A DNA stretch of 64,000 nt from positions 1-64,000 of the forward strand of contig AEZC01000217.1 of the NCBI GenBank assembly GCA_000257205.1. The letters are read 5' to 3'. Below the pieces are notes generated by a model, which made no database searches, was not told the origin of the DNA, and saw only the letters and a list, made by a program, of their open reading frames with translations. Positions 8,053 to 18,336 of the stretch are shown piece after piece. The translations under genes and the position numbers were made by a program. How positions within the stretch are numbered: the stretch's first letter is position 1; every line of letters starts with the position of its first letter. Source of the DNA: Vibrio ordalii ATCC 33509 (GTDB taxonomy: Bacteria; Pseudomonadota; Gammaproteobacteria; Enterobacterales; Vibrionaceae).

Positions 8053-8829
8053 ATGTTTCTTATCATTCTCTTTAAGTCCATCATCATTGGTGGCTTAGTC
8101 GGTATCGGCGTTGGAGTAGGAGCGGCAAGGATGTTCCATGCTCCAACTATCCAAGGTATGGGTGCATTTCGTACTCTGGGAGAGTTGAACTCGTGTGAAG
8201 GCGACCCGGCCTCTCACTTCTCTTTTGGGCTTGGATTCTTCTTTAATGCTTGGGCCTCAACGGTTGCGGCAGGGGCATTCACTCAAGATGTTGACCACCG
8301 CATCATCCCGAACTGGGGCGCAGCGGCGCTGATGATAAAAAACCGCGACCTTGCCACTATCTTGCATGATCCAAAACGAATGGGCATTGCTTGCGCCATT
8401 ATCGGTGCGATTGTGGTTGCGTTTCTTAACTCAACGGCGGCGGCCGTTCCTGCGGCTCTGCAAGTCACGGCGGTAAAGGTATTAGTACCAGCGGCAAACT
8501 TACTGGTGAATACCGTCATGCCGGTTATTTTCTGGCTAGCGGCAATTGAAGCGGGTAAGAAATCGGGCTTTTGGGCCACTATTTTTGGTGGTTTAGCGCA
8601 AATGATCATGGGCAACGCCGTTCCTGGTTTGGTGCTGGGTATTTTGATTGGTAAAGGTGTTGAAGAGAGTGGTTGGAACAGAGTAACTCAGATCATGATG
8701 GCGGCGATTATTGCACTGTTTGCGTTAAGTGCTTTCTTCCGCGGGTTCGACATGAAATTTATCGAAGCTTTCCATATGCAAGTTCCTCTGTGGCTTGAAA
8801 ATATCCATCTCATGATCAGTGGCAAATAA
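8053..8829 (+). CDS. DUF4311 membrane protein (EF_0832 type), putative transporter subunit
   Basis: A 258-aa integral membrane protein with about seven hydrophobic segments rich in Gly and Ala. It starts with a membrane segment (FLIILFKSIIIGGLVGIGVG) rather than a cleavable signal. A conserved-looking polar stretch (LGELNSCEGDPASHFSFG, about 46-63) sits between the first two segments and could line a substrate path. AAGGAT precedes ATG. The next gene starts 10 bases after its stop. DUF4311 and DUF4310 are adjacent in all clusters of this type, consistent with a two-subunit permease. Mechanism and substrate are unknown. Confidence 0.85.
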   Translation: MFLIILFKSIIIGGLVGIGVGVGAARMFHAPTIQGMGAFRTLGELNSCEGDPASHFSFGLGFFFNAWASTVAAGAFTQDVDHRIIPNWGAAALMIKNRDLATILHDPKRMGIACAIIGAIVVAFLNSTAAAVPAALQVTAVKVLVPAANLLVNTVMPVIFWLAAIEAGKKSGFWATIFGGLAQMIMGNAVPGLVLGILIGKGVEESGWNRVTQIMMAAIIALFALSAFFRGFDMKFIEAFHMQVPLWLENIHLMISGK

Positions 8830-8839
8830 GGAGTTGACC

Positions 8840-9487
8840 ATGGACGAAAAAATGAAAAACAACTTTTGGTATGCCGACTGGTCTTTCCCAATTTTCGTCG
8901 GCTTGCTTTCAGCCGGGGTTTTTGCCGGAACGCACATGTACTACTTATACGGTGTCGGTGCTTCTAACGAAGTGGCGTTTGTGTCCATGCTGCGAGCAGG
9001 GATGGATACAGGCGCGTACGGTGCGGTGGCGGCTTTTGGTGCAAGCTTTTTGTTTGCACGCATCATTGAAGGTTCGCTCGTGGGCATTTTGGATATCGGT
9101 GGCGCAGTGCAAACCGGTGTGGGTTTAGGGATTCCAGCTTTATTACTGGGTGCTGGCATTGTTTATCCTCTTGAAAATTTCACCGCTTCGTTAATCACAG
9201 GCATGCTCGCTGGTTTGGCGATTGGTGGCTTAATTGTGCTGGCACGTAAATTCACCATTAACCAAAGCGATTCAACCTACGGGGCTGACGTAATGATGGG
9301 TGCAGGCAATAGCTCCGGCCGTTTTCTTGGACCATTGATCATTTTATCTGCGATGGCCGCTTCTATCCCAATTGGGATCGGCTCTCTAGGTGGCGCATTG
9401 ATTTTCTATGTGTGGGGTAAACCGATTACAGGTGGTGCAATTCTCGGAGCGATGGCGTTAGGAGCTCTTTTTCCTATCGCACTGTAA
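8840..9487 (+). CDS. DUF4310 membrane protein (EF_0833 type), putative transporter subunit
   Basis: A 215-aa membrane protein with about six hydrophobic segments. The ATG at 8840 has AAGGAG at 8828-8833 and a six-base spacer, so it is preferred over the in-frame GTG at 8819, which would overlap the preceding gene. Gly/Ala-rich helices (GVGLGIPALLLGAGIVYPLE; GALIFYVWGKPITGGAILGA) and a DxGGAVQTG-type loop suggest a channel or carrier core. It is paired with DUF4311 just upstream. No ATP-binding protein or PTS EIIA/EIIC is encoded nearby, so the energy source is unclear; a secondary carrier or a new PTS-linked permease are both possible. Confidence 0.85.
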   Translation: MDEKMKNNFWYADWSFPIFVGLLSAGVFAGTHMYYLYGVGASNEVAFVSMLRAGMDTGAYGAVAAFGASFLFARIIEGSLVGILDIGGAVQTGVGLGIPALLLGAGIVYPLENFTASLITGMLAGLAIGGLIVLARKFTINQSDSTYGADVMMGAGNSSGRFLGPLIILSAMAASIPIGIGSLGGALIFYVWGKPITGGAILGAMALGALFPIAL

Positions 9488-9518
9488 AACAAGCTGGGGT
9501 TTAAATTCTACTGATAAT

Positions 9519-9546
9519 CGCTCTTCGCGCCGATGAGCGAAGAGCG
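9519..9546. repeat. 10-bp inverted repeat between transport and catabolic genes
   Basis: Arms CGCTCTTCGC (9519-9528) and GCGAAGAGCG (9537-9546) are perfectly complementary around an 8-base loop. No U-run follows, so it is not a classical terminator. It lies in the 63-base gap before the amidohydrolase start and would form an mRNA stem that could set the 3' end of the transporter half or stabilise it. Confidence 0.7.
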
Positions 9547-9550
9547 TGAG

Positions 9551-10696
9551 ATGCAAATTATGTATGACATCCTGATCAAAAATGCCCAACAAGCGGGTGG
9601 GTCTAGTATCGATATCGCCCTTCAGGGCAACAAAATAGCGGCGGTGGGCGATCTTGCTGGTTCATTGGCAAAACAGACCGTCGATTTAGATCATGACGTT
9701 TTTGTGAGTGCTGGTTGGATTGACGGCCACACTCACTGCTATCCGAACTCGCCGATTTATAACGACCACCCCGATAACGTTGGGGTGTCAGGTGGCGTGA
9801 CGACTGTCATTGATGCGGGCAGCACAGGCGCAAACGATGTGGATGATTTTGCACAGCTTGCAGCGCAATGCACAACCCATGTGCGAGCTCTACTGAATAT
9901 CTCGAAAATTGGCTTGTTGCGCCAAAATGAACTGGCCGATGCCAACGACATTGATCTGGATAGCGCAAAGCAAGCGCTGCTTCGTCATCCCGAATTTATT
10001 GTCGGCTTAAAAGCACGCATGAGCGGTAGTGTTGTCGGCCACAATGGCTTAATGCCACTTCAGGCTGCCAAAGCATTACAGCAGCAATGCGGCTGCGTTC
10101 CATTGATGGTGCACGTCGGTAATGCGCCGCCGGATTTGGATGAAATTGTCGCTCTGCTGGGCAAAGGCGATATTCTCACTCACTGCTTTAATGGCAAGCC
10201 TAACCGCATTCTTGATTGTCATGGGGAAATAAAAAGCAGCGTTCAGCAGGCCAGAGCTCGAGGCCTGAAACTTGATATCGGCCACGGCAGTGCCAGTTTC
10301 AGTTTTGAAGTGGCTGAGCAGGCCATCGCACAAGGGATTTTGCCCGATACGATCAGTTCTGACATTTACTGTAAAAACCGGCTCAATGGCCCGGTTTACG
10401 GTCTTGCCCACCTGATGTCGATGTTTTTTACGCTCGGATTATCCCATGAGCAGATCATTGAGCGCGTGACGAGTCAAGCAGCGCAAGCACTTCGCCTAGC
10501 GAAAAAGGGGCACTTAATTGCAGGCTATGATGCCGATTTAACGCTCTACACCATCGATAAAGCGTCGGTTAACTACACCGATACTCATCACCAGCATCGA
10601 ACTGGACAACAGAGATTTACGCCTCTTGCTGCCATTATTGACGGCAAACTTGTATTGACTGAACAAGGACAACAGCATTATGCCTTCCATTCTTGA
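9551..10696 (+). CDS. Amidohydrolase/deacetylase-family metalloenzyme (EF_0837 type)
   Basis: A 381-aa dihydroorotase-like amidohydrolase. Metal-binding HxH is at His60-Thr-His62 (DGHTHCYPN), a probable carbamylated Lys154 sits in GLKARMSG, further metal His residues in MVHVGN and LTHCFNG, and the catalytic Asp region in SSDIYCKN. In this operon type it is annotated as an amidohydrolase/deacetylase; next to DgaE/DgaF homologues, a deacylase acting on an N-acylated amino sugar acid is plausible. ATG 9551 is chosen because the upstream in-frame ATG at 9533 falls inside the hairpin; ATG 9560 is an alternative. It overlaps the next gene by 17 bases. Confidence 0.85.
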   Translation: MQIMYDILIKNAQQAGGSSIDIALQGNKIAAVGDLAGSLAKQTVDLDHDVFVSAGWIDGHTHCYPNSPIYNDHPDNVGVSGGVTTVIDAGSTGANDVDDFAQLAAQCTTHVRALLNISKIGLLRQNELADANDIDLDSAKQALLRHPEFIVGLKARMSGSVVGHNGLMPLQAAKALQQQCGCVPLMVHVGNAPPDLDEIVALLGKGDILTHCFNGKPNRILDCHGEIKSSVQQARARGLKLDIGHGSASFSFEVAEQAIAQGILPDTISSDIYCKNRLNGPVYGLAHLMSMFFTLGLSHEQIIERVTSQAAQALRLAKKGHLIAGYDADLTLYTIDKASVNYTDTHHQHRTGQQRFTPLAAIIDGKLVLTEQGQQHYAFHS

Positions 10697-11804
10697 AAAA
10701 TATCACTTGAAACAAGTGATCAACGCATCTGGCCGTATGACAGCTCTTGGTGTTTCTACTCCGCAACCCGAAGTGGAGCAGACTGTCTGTTTTGGGATGA
10801 ACAACTACTTTGAAATGAGCGATTTGGTGAACAAAACCGGCCAATATATTGCTCGTTTGCTGCAAGTTGAAAATGCGGTCGTCGTCTCATGCGCTTCAGC
10901 GGGAATTGCACAGAGTGTCGCGGCAGTCATTGTGCGTGGTAACCCTTATCTGCTTGAGCATCTGCATGCAAAAACGCACCCGATCGCAACGGATATTGTG
11001 ATCCCCAAAGGGCATAACGTCAATTATGGCGGCCCGGTTGGTACCATGGTAAATCTTGGCGGCGGTAACCTGATTGAGGCCGGTTGGGCTAATGAATGCA
11101 GCGCAGAACAATTAGCCGCGGCAATCACCCCCAATACCGCCGCCATTCTCTACATTAAATCGCACCATTGCGTGCAAAAAAGCATGTTAACCGTGCCACA
11201 AGCAGCCAAAGTGGCTCAAGACCACCAGCTTCCGCTGATTGTTGATGCAGCAGCAGAAGAGGATCTACAACTCTATTATCAGCAAGGGGCTGATCTGGTT
11301 ATCTACAGTGGTGCGAAAGCGATTGAAGGCCCAACCAGCGGTTTAGTGATTGGGAAACATCAATATGTGGAATGGGTTAAGCAGCAATCTGCAGGGATTG
11401 GCCGTGCGATGAAAGTAGGTAAAGAAGGCATTTTAGGCCTAACGCATGCCATTGAGTTGTACTTAAGCCGCCAACAAGAAACCGGCCAACAAATGGTGGA
11501 TAAAATGACGCCATTTATCGAGGGGTTAAACCGTATTGAAGGGATAAGCGCGCGCGTGGTTTGGGACAGTGCAGGCCGAGATATCGCACGCGCAGAAGTG
11601 AGTTTTGATGCCAAACAATTTGGTATCAGCGCTAATCAAGCCGTCACACGCCTCCAAAATGGTAACCCAGCGATTTACTGCCGCGCTTACAAATCCAATG
11701 AAGGTTCGGTGGAATTTGATGTCCGCAGTGTTTCATCTCACCAACTTGAACTTATTCTTAGCGCCATGAACCAACTGAATCAGGAGTCATTAGAATGTCT
11801 TTAA
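10680..11804 (+). CDS. dgaE: DgaE-like PLP-dependent ammonia-lyase (SelA-related)
   Basis: A 374-aa fold-type I PLP enzyme related to selenocysteine synthase SelA. Lys213 in YSGAKAIEGPTSG is the expected Schiff-base lysine, and the preceding LIVDAAAEED (about 186-195) supplies the Asp that contacts the pyridine nitrogen. By homology to Salmonella DgaE it would convert D-glucosaminate-6-phosphate, or a close relative, to 2-keto-3-deoxygluconate-6-phosphate plus ammonia. It overlaps genes on both sides (17 bases upstream, 10 downstream), so enzyme production is coupled. The symbol is given by family; the true substrate may differ because the operon lacks the Dga PTS permease. Confidence 0.82.
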   Translation: MPSILEKYHLKQVINASGRMTALGVSTPQPEVEQTVCFGMNNYFEMSDLVNKTGQYIARLLQVENAVVVSCASAGIAQSVAAVIVRGNPYLLEHLHAKTHPIATDIVIPKGHNVNYGGPVGTMVNLGGGNLIEAGWANECSAEQLAAAITPNTAAILYIKSHHCVQKSMLTVPQAAKVAQDHQLPLIVDAAAEEDLQLYYQQGADLVIYSGAKAIEGPTSGLVIGKHQYVEWVKQQSAGIGRAMKVGKEGILGLTHAIELYLSRQQETGQQMVDKMTPFIEGLNRIEGISARVVWDSAGRDIARAEVSFDAKQFGISANQAVTRLQNGNPAIYCRAYKSNEGSVEFDVRSVSSHQLELILSAMNQLNQESLECL

Positions 11805-12541
11805 GCCCTAATTTTTACGCTGACCGTGTATGTCTCAATGTGCTGGCGGGCTCTCATCATAATGCGATTGAAGTCTACCAATCCGCACAAGGCCATGTGT
11901 TGGTTGGTATGCTCTCGAAAGATTACCCAGATACGGCAAGTGCTGCAGCTGATATGAAAGCGTGCGCTGAAAAAATCGAGAATGCTTTATCGATTGGCCT
12001 TGGCGCAGGGGATCCAAAACAATCGGATATGGTGACGGCTTTAGCCGGAATACTGCAGCCTCAGCATGTCAATCAAGTCTTTACTGGTGTCGGGGCTACG
12101 CGTCAAGCGCTAGGTCAACATCACACTATCGTGAATGGTTTGATTTCACCATCAGGCACTGTTGGCTTGGTTAAAATCTCAACTGGCCCGAAAAGTTCCG
12201 GCATGGAAGAAGCGGTTGTTCCCGTTGATACGGCGATAGCCATGTTGCAAGATATGGGCTGCAGCTCAGTCAAATTCTTCCCAATGCAGGGGCTAAAATG
12301 CAAAGCTGAGTACCAAGAAGTTGCCAACGCCTGTGCTCGTCACCACTTTTGGTTAGAGCCTACTGGTGGTATTGATTTGGACAACTTTGAAGAGATTTTA
12401 CGCATCGCTCTCGATGCGGGTGTCGAAAAAGTCATTCCACACATTTATAGCTCAATCATCGATGAGAAAACCGGACAGACTCGCCCTGAGGATGTGAAAA
12501 CCCTGCTGGCCATGACTCAAAAACAGCTGGCACATTCATAA
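11795..12541 (+). CDS. dgaF: DgaF-like 2-dehydro-3-deoxy-phosphogluconate aldolase
   Basis: A 248-aa TIM-barrel class I aldolase. Lys160 in SSVKFFPMQG matches the Schiff-base lysine of KDPG-type aldolases (usually KFFPA), and the later WLEPTGGIDLDNF is the phosphate-binding end of the barrel. It should cleave KDGP to pyruvate and glyceraldehyde-3-phosphate, finishing the pathway begun by the DgaE-like enzyme. GGAG precedes ATG inside the end of the preceding gene. At about 248 aa it belongs to the longer KDGP family of this operon rather than to Eda (about 210 aa). Confidence 0.86.
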   Translation: MSLSPNFYADRVCLNVLAGSHHNAIEVYQSAQGHVLVGMLSKDYPDTASAAADMKACAEKIENALSIGLGAGDPKQSDMVTALAGILQPQHVNQVFTGVGATRQALGQHHTIVNGLISPSGTVGLVKISTGPKSSGMEEAVVPVDTAIAMLQDMGCSSVKFFPMQGLKCKAEYQEVANACARHHFWLEPTGGIDLDNFEEILRIALDAGVEKVIPHIYSSIIDEKTGQTRPEDVKTLLAMTQKQLAHS

Positions 12542-12548
12542 CACCGAC

Positions 12549-12568
12549 GCCGGAGCATGTGCTCCGGC
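12549..12568. repeat. Stem-loop after dgaF
   Basis: GCCGGAGC and GCTCCGGC form an 8-9-bp GC-rich stem with a minimal loop, starting eight bases after the aldolase stop. No T-run follows on the plus strand, so it is a weak terminator at best. It probably marks the 3' end of the catabolic transcript or partly limits read-through into the regulator gene. Confidence 0.65.
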
Positions 12569-12650
12569 ATAACAAAGCGTTGGCTATCTATTGCCTTTAG
12601 TGCATTTTACCTTTTAGATAGCGCTGTTCATGCTGGAATGGGAATCGATG

Positions 12651-14555
12651 ATGTACAAGCTACCGCACCCTCGCCTAATTCATTTGTTGGATGCTGTATC
12701 CGCCTCGCCTTTGACTCAGGACGAACTTGCGCAACGGCTTAATGTTTCGACACGAACCATACGCACCGATGTCGCGCTGCTCAATAATGTGATGGTCAAC
12801 CATGGCGCGCATCTTCTCCACCAGCGCGGTTCCGGTTACCAACTCAATATTTACAACCCGTCAACTTTCGAGCATTTTTTGTCGAGGGTGCAAAATGCAG
12901 AAACGATTCCAAGGACCAGTAAAGAGCGCATCATTCAGATTCAAGTTCTGCTATTAACGGCAGAACAAGGCGTAAAAATTGACGAATTGGCCGAGACATG
13001 GAATCTAAGCCGCACCGTTATTCAAAATGATATGGCCGATGTACGCAGCCAACTGGCCACGTTTGGTTTATCGATTGAAAGTAAACCTCGTTTGGGCATG
13101 CTGATCCAAGGCCCAGAAATGGCGATTCGCTCCCGTTTAACCCAACTTATCTACATCGAACAAAAAGAGACAAAACAAGCTCTGGGCTTTATTAGTACGA
13201 TTTTCCCTGAAAAATCTCAGCAAATTTTTGCAGCGCGCTTTCGTGAAGTGTTGACCAACCATACACTCTATATCAATGATATTGGGCTGCGTTGGTTAAC
13301 CCTTTATGCCGCCGTCACACTGCACAGGCTCGCGTGTGGCAAAGAGCTTACCGAATTTTCTAAAAACGATGTTCATGAAACGACGCTACCGATTGCCAAA
13401 GCGTTATTTTCTGCGCTACCGATGCTGCTACCCGCCAATAACCATGAAATTGCCGCCTTAGCGATTCACATTCAAGCGAGAATTGCGACGAATCAAGCCC
13501 TCCTTAGCCAGGGTGTACAGCATGAAGCCGATGATCTAGTCACTCACATCTTTGATTATATCTATCAAAATTACCCTTACGATGTGCGTGACGATGCGCT
13601 ATTACGCCGCGATCTTCACAACCACATCAGCCATATGATTATTCGTGTCAAACATCATGTCGCCACAATTAACCCATTGGCCGAACATATCAAACAGCAC
13701 TACCCACTCGCTTACAGTATTACCTTATCAGCCATCGCAGACTGGATCAGAGAGACGGGTTACTGCATGACGCAGCACGAAATAGGCTATCTTGTAATTC
13801 ACATTGGTGTGGGGCTTGAACGTAATTACCATTTAGGTCACCGTACACCCAAAGCGCTCCTGTATTGCGACGCAGGTAATGCCGCGACACTTGGGCTAGA
13901 AGCGATCATCCGCCGCCAGTATCCGCAATTGGATATGAAAACGGTTTATTCCCCTGAACAGTTGATCACCGCTGATGCCACGCAAGCGGACCTCATTATT
14001 ACCACCATGCCCTTAGCCAATAGAGAGATTCAGAGCTTTGTGGTTGACCCCTTCCCTACCCAACATCAATTGGAAGAGCTGGGCAAACAAGTGTTGGTTG
14101 ATCGCACGCACTCTTATCTTTTGGATAAGTATTTTTCCAAGGCTCAATTTCTCTACCTTGATGACGTCATTGAGCAATCACACCTCTTTGAACAGGTTTG
14201 CTCGCATCTTGAATCAACGGAATTGGTAGAGGAAGGATACCGAGCTTCACTGCAAGAGCGAGAGAGTTTGGTTTCAACCATGATGGGTGAATACATTGCT
14301 CTACCTCACTCGATTGAGCTCTTTGCTAAACGTTCGATGGTTTACACCGTCGCTGCACCGCGTGGAATTGAATGGGGTAATGGTGAAAAAGCCTATCTGA
14401 TCTTTTTCCTCGCCTTAAGTAAATGTGACTATGAAGAGGCGATGGGGCTGTATGATCTTTTCCAAGTGCTGATTAATAAAAAATTAGGCAAAAGTCTGTC
14501 GCAATGCGAAACCTTCAAGCACTTCAAAACACTGGCGCACTTGGAATTACAATAG
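12651..14555 (+). CDS. BglG/MtlR-type PRD transcriptional regulator with EIIB- and EIIA-like domains
   Basis: A regulator of about 634 aa. In order: HTH_11 (LTQDELAQRLNVSTRTIRTD, about 22-41), a second HTH (KIDELAETWNLSRTVIQND), PRD1 (a phosphoacceptor-type His in AVTLHRLACG), PRD2 (DLHNHISHM and YLVIHIGVGLERN), an EIIB(Gat)-like domain with Cys in LLYCDAGNAA, and a C-terminal EIIA(Fru/Mtl)-like domain with His in IALPHS. Two HTH motifs and no RNA-binding CAT domain mean a DNA-binding activator rather than an antiterminator. ATG 12651 has GGGAA with a six-base spacer. Placed last in the operon, it most likely controls it in response to PTS phosphorylation. Confidence 0.88.
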   Translation: MYKLPHPRLIHLLDAVSASPLTQDELAQRLNVSTRTIRTDVALLNNVMVNHGAHLLHQRGSGYQLNIYNPSTFEHFLSRVQNAETIPRTSKERIIQIQVLLLTAEQGVKIDELAETWNLSRTVIQNDMADVRSQLATFGLSIESKPRLGMLIQGPEMAIRSRLTQLIYIEQKETKQALGFISTIFPEKSQQIFAARFREVLTNHTLYINDIGLRWLTLYAAVTLHRLACGKELTEFSKNDVHETTLPIAKALFSALPMLLPANNHEIAALAIHIQARIATNQALLSQGVQHEADDLVTHIFDYIYQNYPYDVRDDALLRRDLHNHISHMIIRVKHHVATINPLAEHIKQHYPLAYSITLSAIADWIRETGYCMTQHEIGYLVIHIGVGLERNYHLGHRTPKALLYCDAGNAATLGLEAIIRRQYPQLDMKTVYSPEQLITADATQADLIITTMPLANREIQSFVVDPFPTQHQLEELGKQVLVDRTHSYLLDKYFSKAQFLYLDDVIEQSHLFEQVCSHLESTELVEEGYRASLQERESLVSTMMGEYIALPHSIELFAKRSMVYTVAAPRGIEWGNGEKAYLIFFLALSKCDYEEAMGLYDLFQVLINKKLGKSLSQCETFKHFKTLAHLELQ

Positions 14556-14642
14556 AATAACTGATCCCTATAAGTATTTCTTTTAAAAACAATTATCAAT
14601 TCTTTTATAAATCAAAATTTTAGAGGAAAACCTAGCCACAAC

Positions 14643-14665
14643 AAGGCCCTCGCTAAGAGGGCCTT
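14643..14665. terminator. Bidirectional terminator between the PRD regulator and katG
   Basis: AAGGCCCTC (14643-14651) pairs with GAGGGCCTT (14657-14665) around a five-base loop. It lies 29 bases after the katG stop on the minus strand and about 90 bases after the regulator stop on the plus strand; T-rich flanks are short on both sides. Confidence 0.7.
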
Positions 14666-14693
14666 AATATCAAGATTACTAAGTGGAGAGGGC

Positions 14694-17173
<2,480 letters not shown>

Positions 17174-17494
17174 CTAACGCAATACAGCTAAGTTGACACC
17201 TAAAGCATCACCTAACCACAGAACTTGTCCCTCAGAATGGTCATACCTATCGTTTCCAGAAACCGGATGGATCAACACGCTAAGACCTTCCCGATGTTCA
17301 TCTAACCACTCGATAAATCCGTGGCTATTGTCAGCAAGGTGTACTTCAAACATCGGCTTTAAGTGCGGGCCAACAAGCCGAGGTACCAAACCAAACATAG
17401 CTTGTACATCATGTCGTTGTTGGGCAATTTTTTGTTGTACGCGTTGTGCTTTCGCTTGCTCGGCGAGATCAAAATAAACATGGGCATGAAACAT
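17174..17494 (-). CDS. DOPA 4,5-dioxygenase-family protein
   Basis: A 106-aa protein matching the short bacterial DOPA-dioxygenase-like family. The family His motif HAHVYFD is at the N-terminus (residues 3-9); later His residues in GPHLKPMFEVH and VLIHPVSG are likely metal ligands. ATG 17494 has AGGAG eight bases upstream and is preferred over the longer frame. It sits upstream of katG on the same strand with a gap of about 300 bases. Bacterial members are uncharacterised; ring-cleavage of a catechol is the family expectation only. Confidence 0.83.
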   Translation of the reverse strand: MFHAHVYFDLAEQAKAQRVQQKIAQQRHDVQAMFGLVPRLVGPHLKPMFEVHLADNSHGFIEWLDEHREGLSVLIHPVSGNDRYDHSEGQVLWLGDALGVNLAVLR

Positions 17495-17710
17495 AAAATA
17501 ACTCCTCTTGATTTTTAAGCAGTGTACTACGCCAAAAGAGCATAGAAACCACAACAAATTTGCTGATGATTTTCAGCTAATTTGAAGGTACTTACCGCAA
17601 CACATTCTATTTTAAGCGCCAAGAAATGGGCATAATCACAGGATGACGTTGATTCAAACGAAGAACCAGCGTATTAAATAACATCAAACTTTCGATGGTG
17701 GATACTCGCT

Positions 17711-18316
17711 TTGCAACCTATCAATCAACTGCTCCTCTCAATGCAGCCGTTATTGGAACAGTACGGCTACCTAGCACTGATCATCAGCATCTTTTTCGAA
17801 GGGATTGGCATTCCAATGCCCGGCCAATCGCTCATGATTGCCGCGTCTATTTTGTCATCCAATGGCGTAATGAATTTCTCGCTGGTTATGATTGTATCGT
17901 GGCTAAGCTGCTTTATTGGTAACAGTTGCGGTTATCTGATCGGCTATTATTTTGAAGGTTGGTTGGATAGAAAAGGCTATATTTCCGGAGCGAAATTTCA
18001 AAAACTGCAAAGTGCTATTCAAAAATACGGCCCGATTTGCTTAATCATCAGTCGCTTTGTTGAGGGGATGAAACAATTCATGCCATTAGCCTGCGGAGTG
18101 GCGAAAATGCCCATCAGAGTATTTTTACTGGGTAACCTGCTTGCCACCACCGTTTGGGTCGCGGTCTTTGGTTTACTCACCCATTTTGCGTTTGAACATC
18201 TTCACCAAATCAGTGCTTTTTATTCCGCGCACCGTTACTGGATTTGGGTGGCCGCTGCGATTGCCTTTGCTTTAATGATTTATGCGGTTTTGAAGCACAA
18301 ACATACTCAGCGCTGA
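17711..18316 (+). CDS. DedA-family membrane protein
   Basis: A 201-aa polytopic inner-membrane protein of the DedA/SNARE-associated family, which includes undecaprenyl-phosphate and phospholipid flippases. The hallmark re-entrant segment FFEGIGIPMPGQSLMIAA (about 28-45), the GYLIGYYFEG loop and the second motif SRFVEGMKQFMPLACG (116-131, conserved Arg) are present. The frame opens with TTG at 17711 with GGTGGA about nine bases upstream; ATG 17741 is an alternative. It stands alone, convergent with the channel gene. Confidence 0.88.
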   Translation: MQPINQLLLSMQPLLEQYGYLALIISIFFEGIGIPMPGQSLMIAASILSSNGVMNFSLVMIVSWLSCFIGNSCGYLIGYYFEGWLDRKGYISGAKFQKLQSAIQKYGPICLIISRFVEGMKQFMPLACGVAKMPIRVFLLGNLLATTVWVAVFGLLTHFAFEHLHQISAFYSAHRYWIWVAAAIAFALMIYAVLKHKHTQR

Positions 18317-18336
18317 GAGTTCACTTCGAGTGAGTT

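Noticed and set aside
9533..9550. Upstream in-frame ATG of the amidohydrolase
   Set aside because: It lies within the 10-bp hairpin and has no ribosome site; ATG 9551 directly after the stem is a better start.
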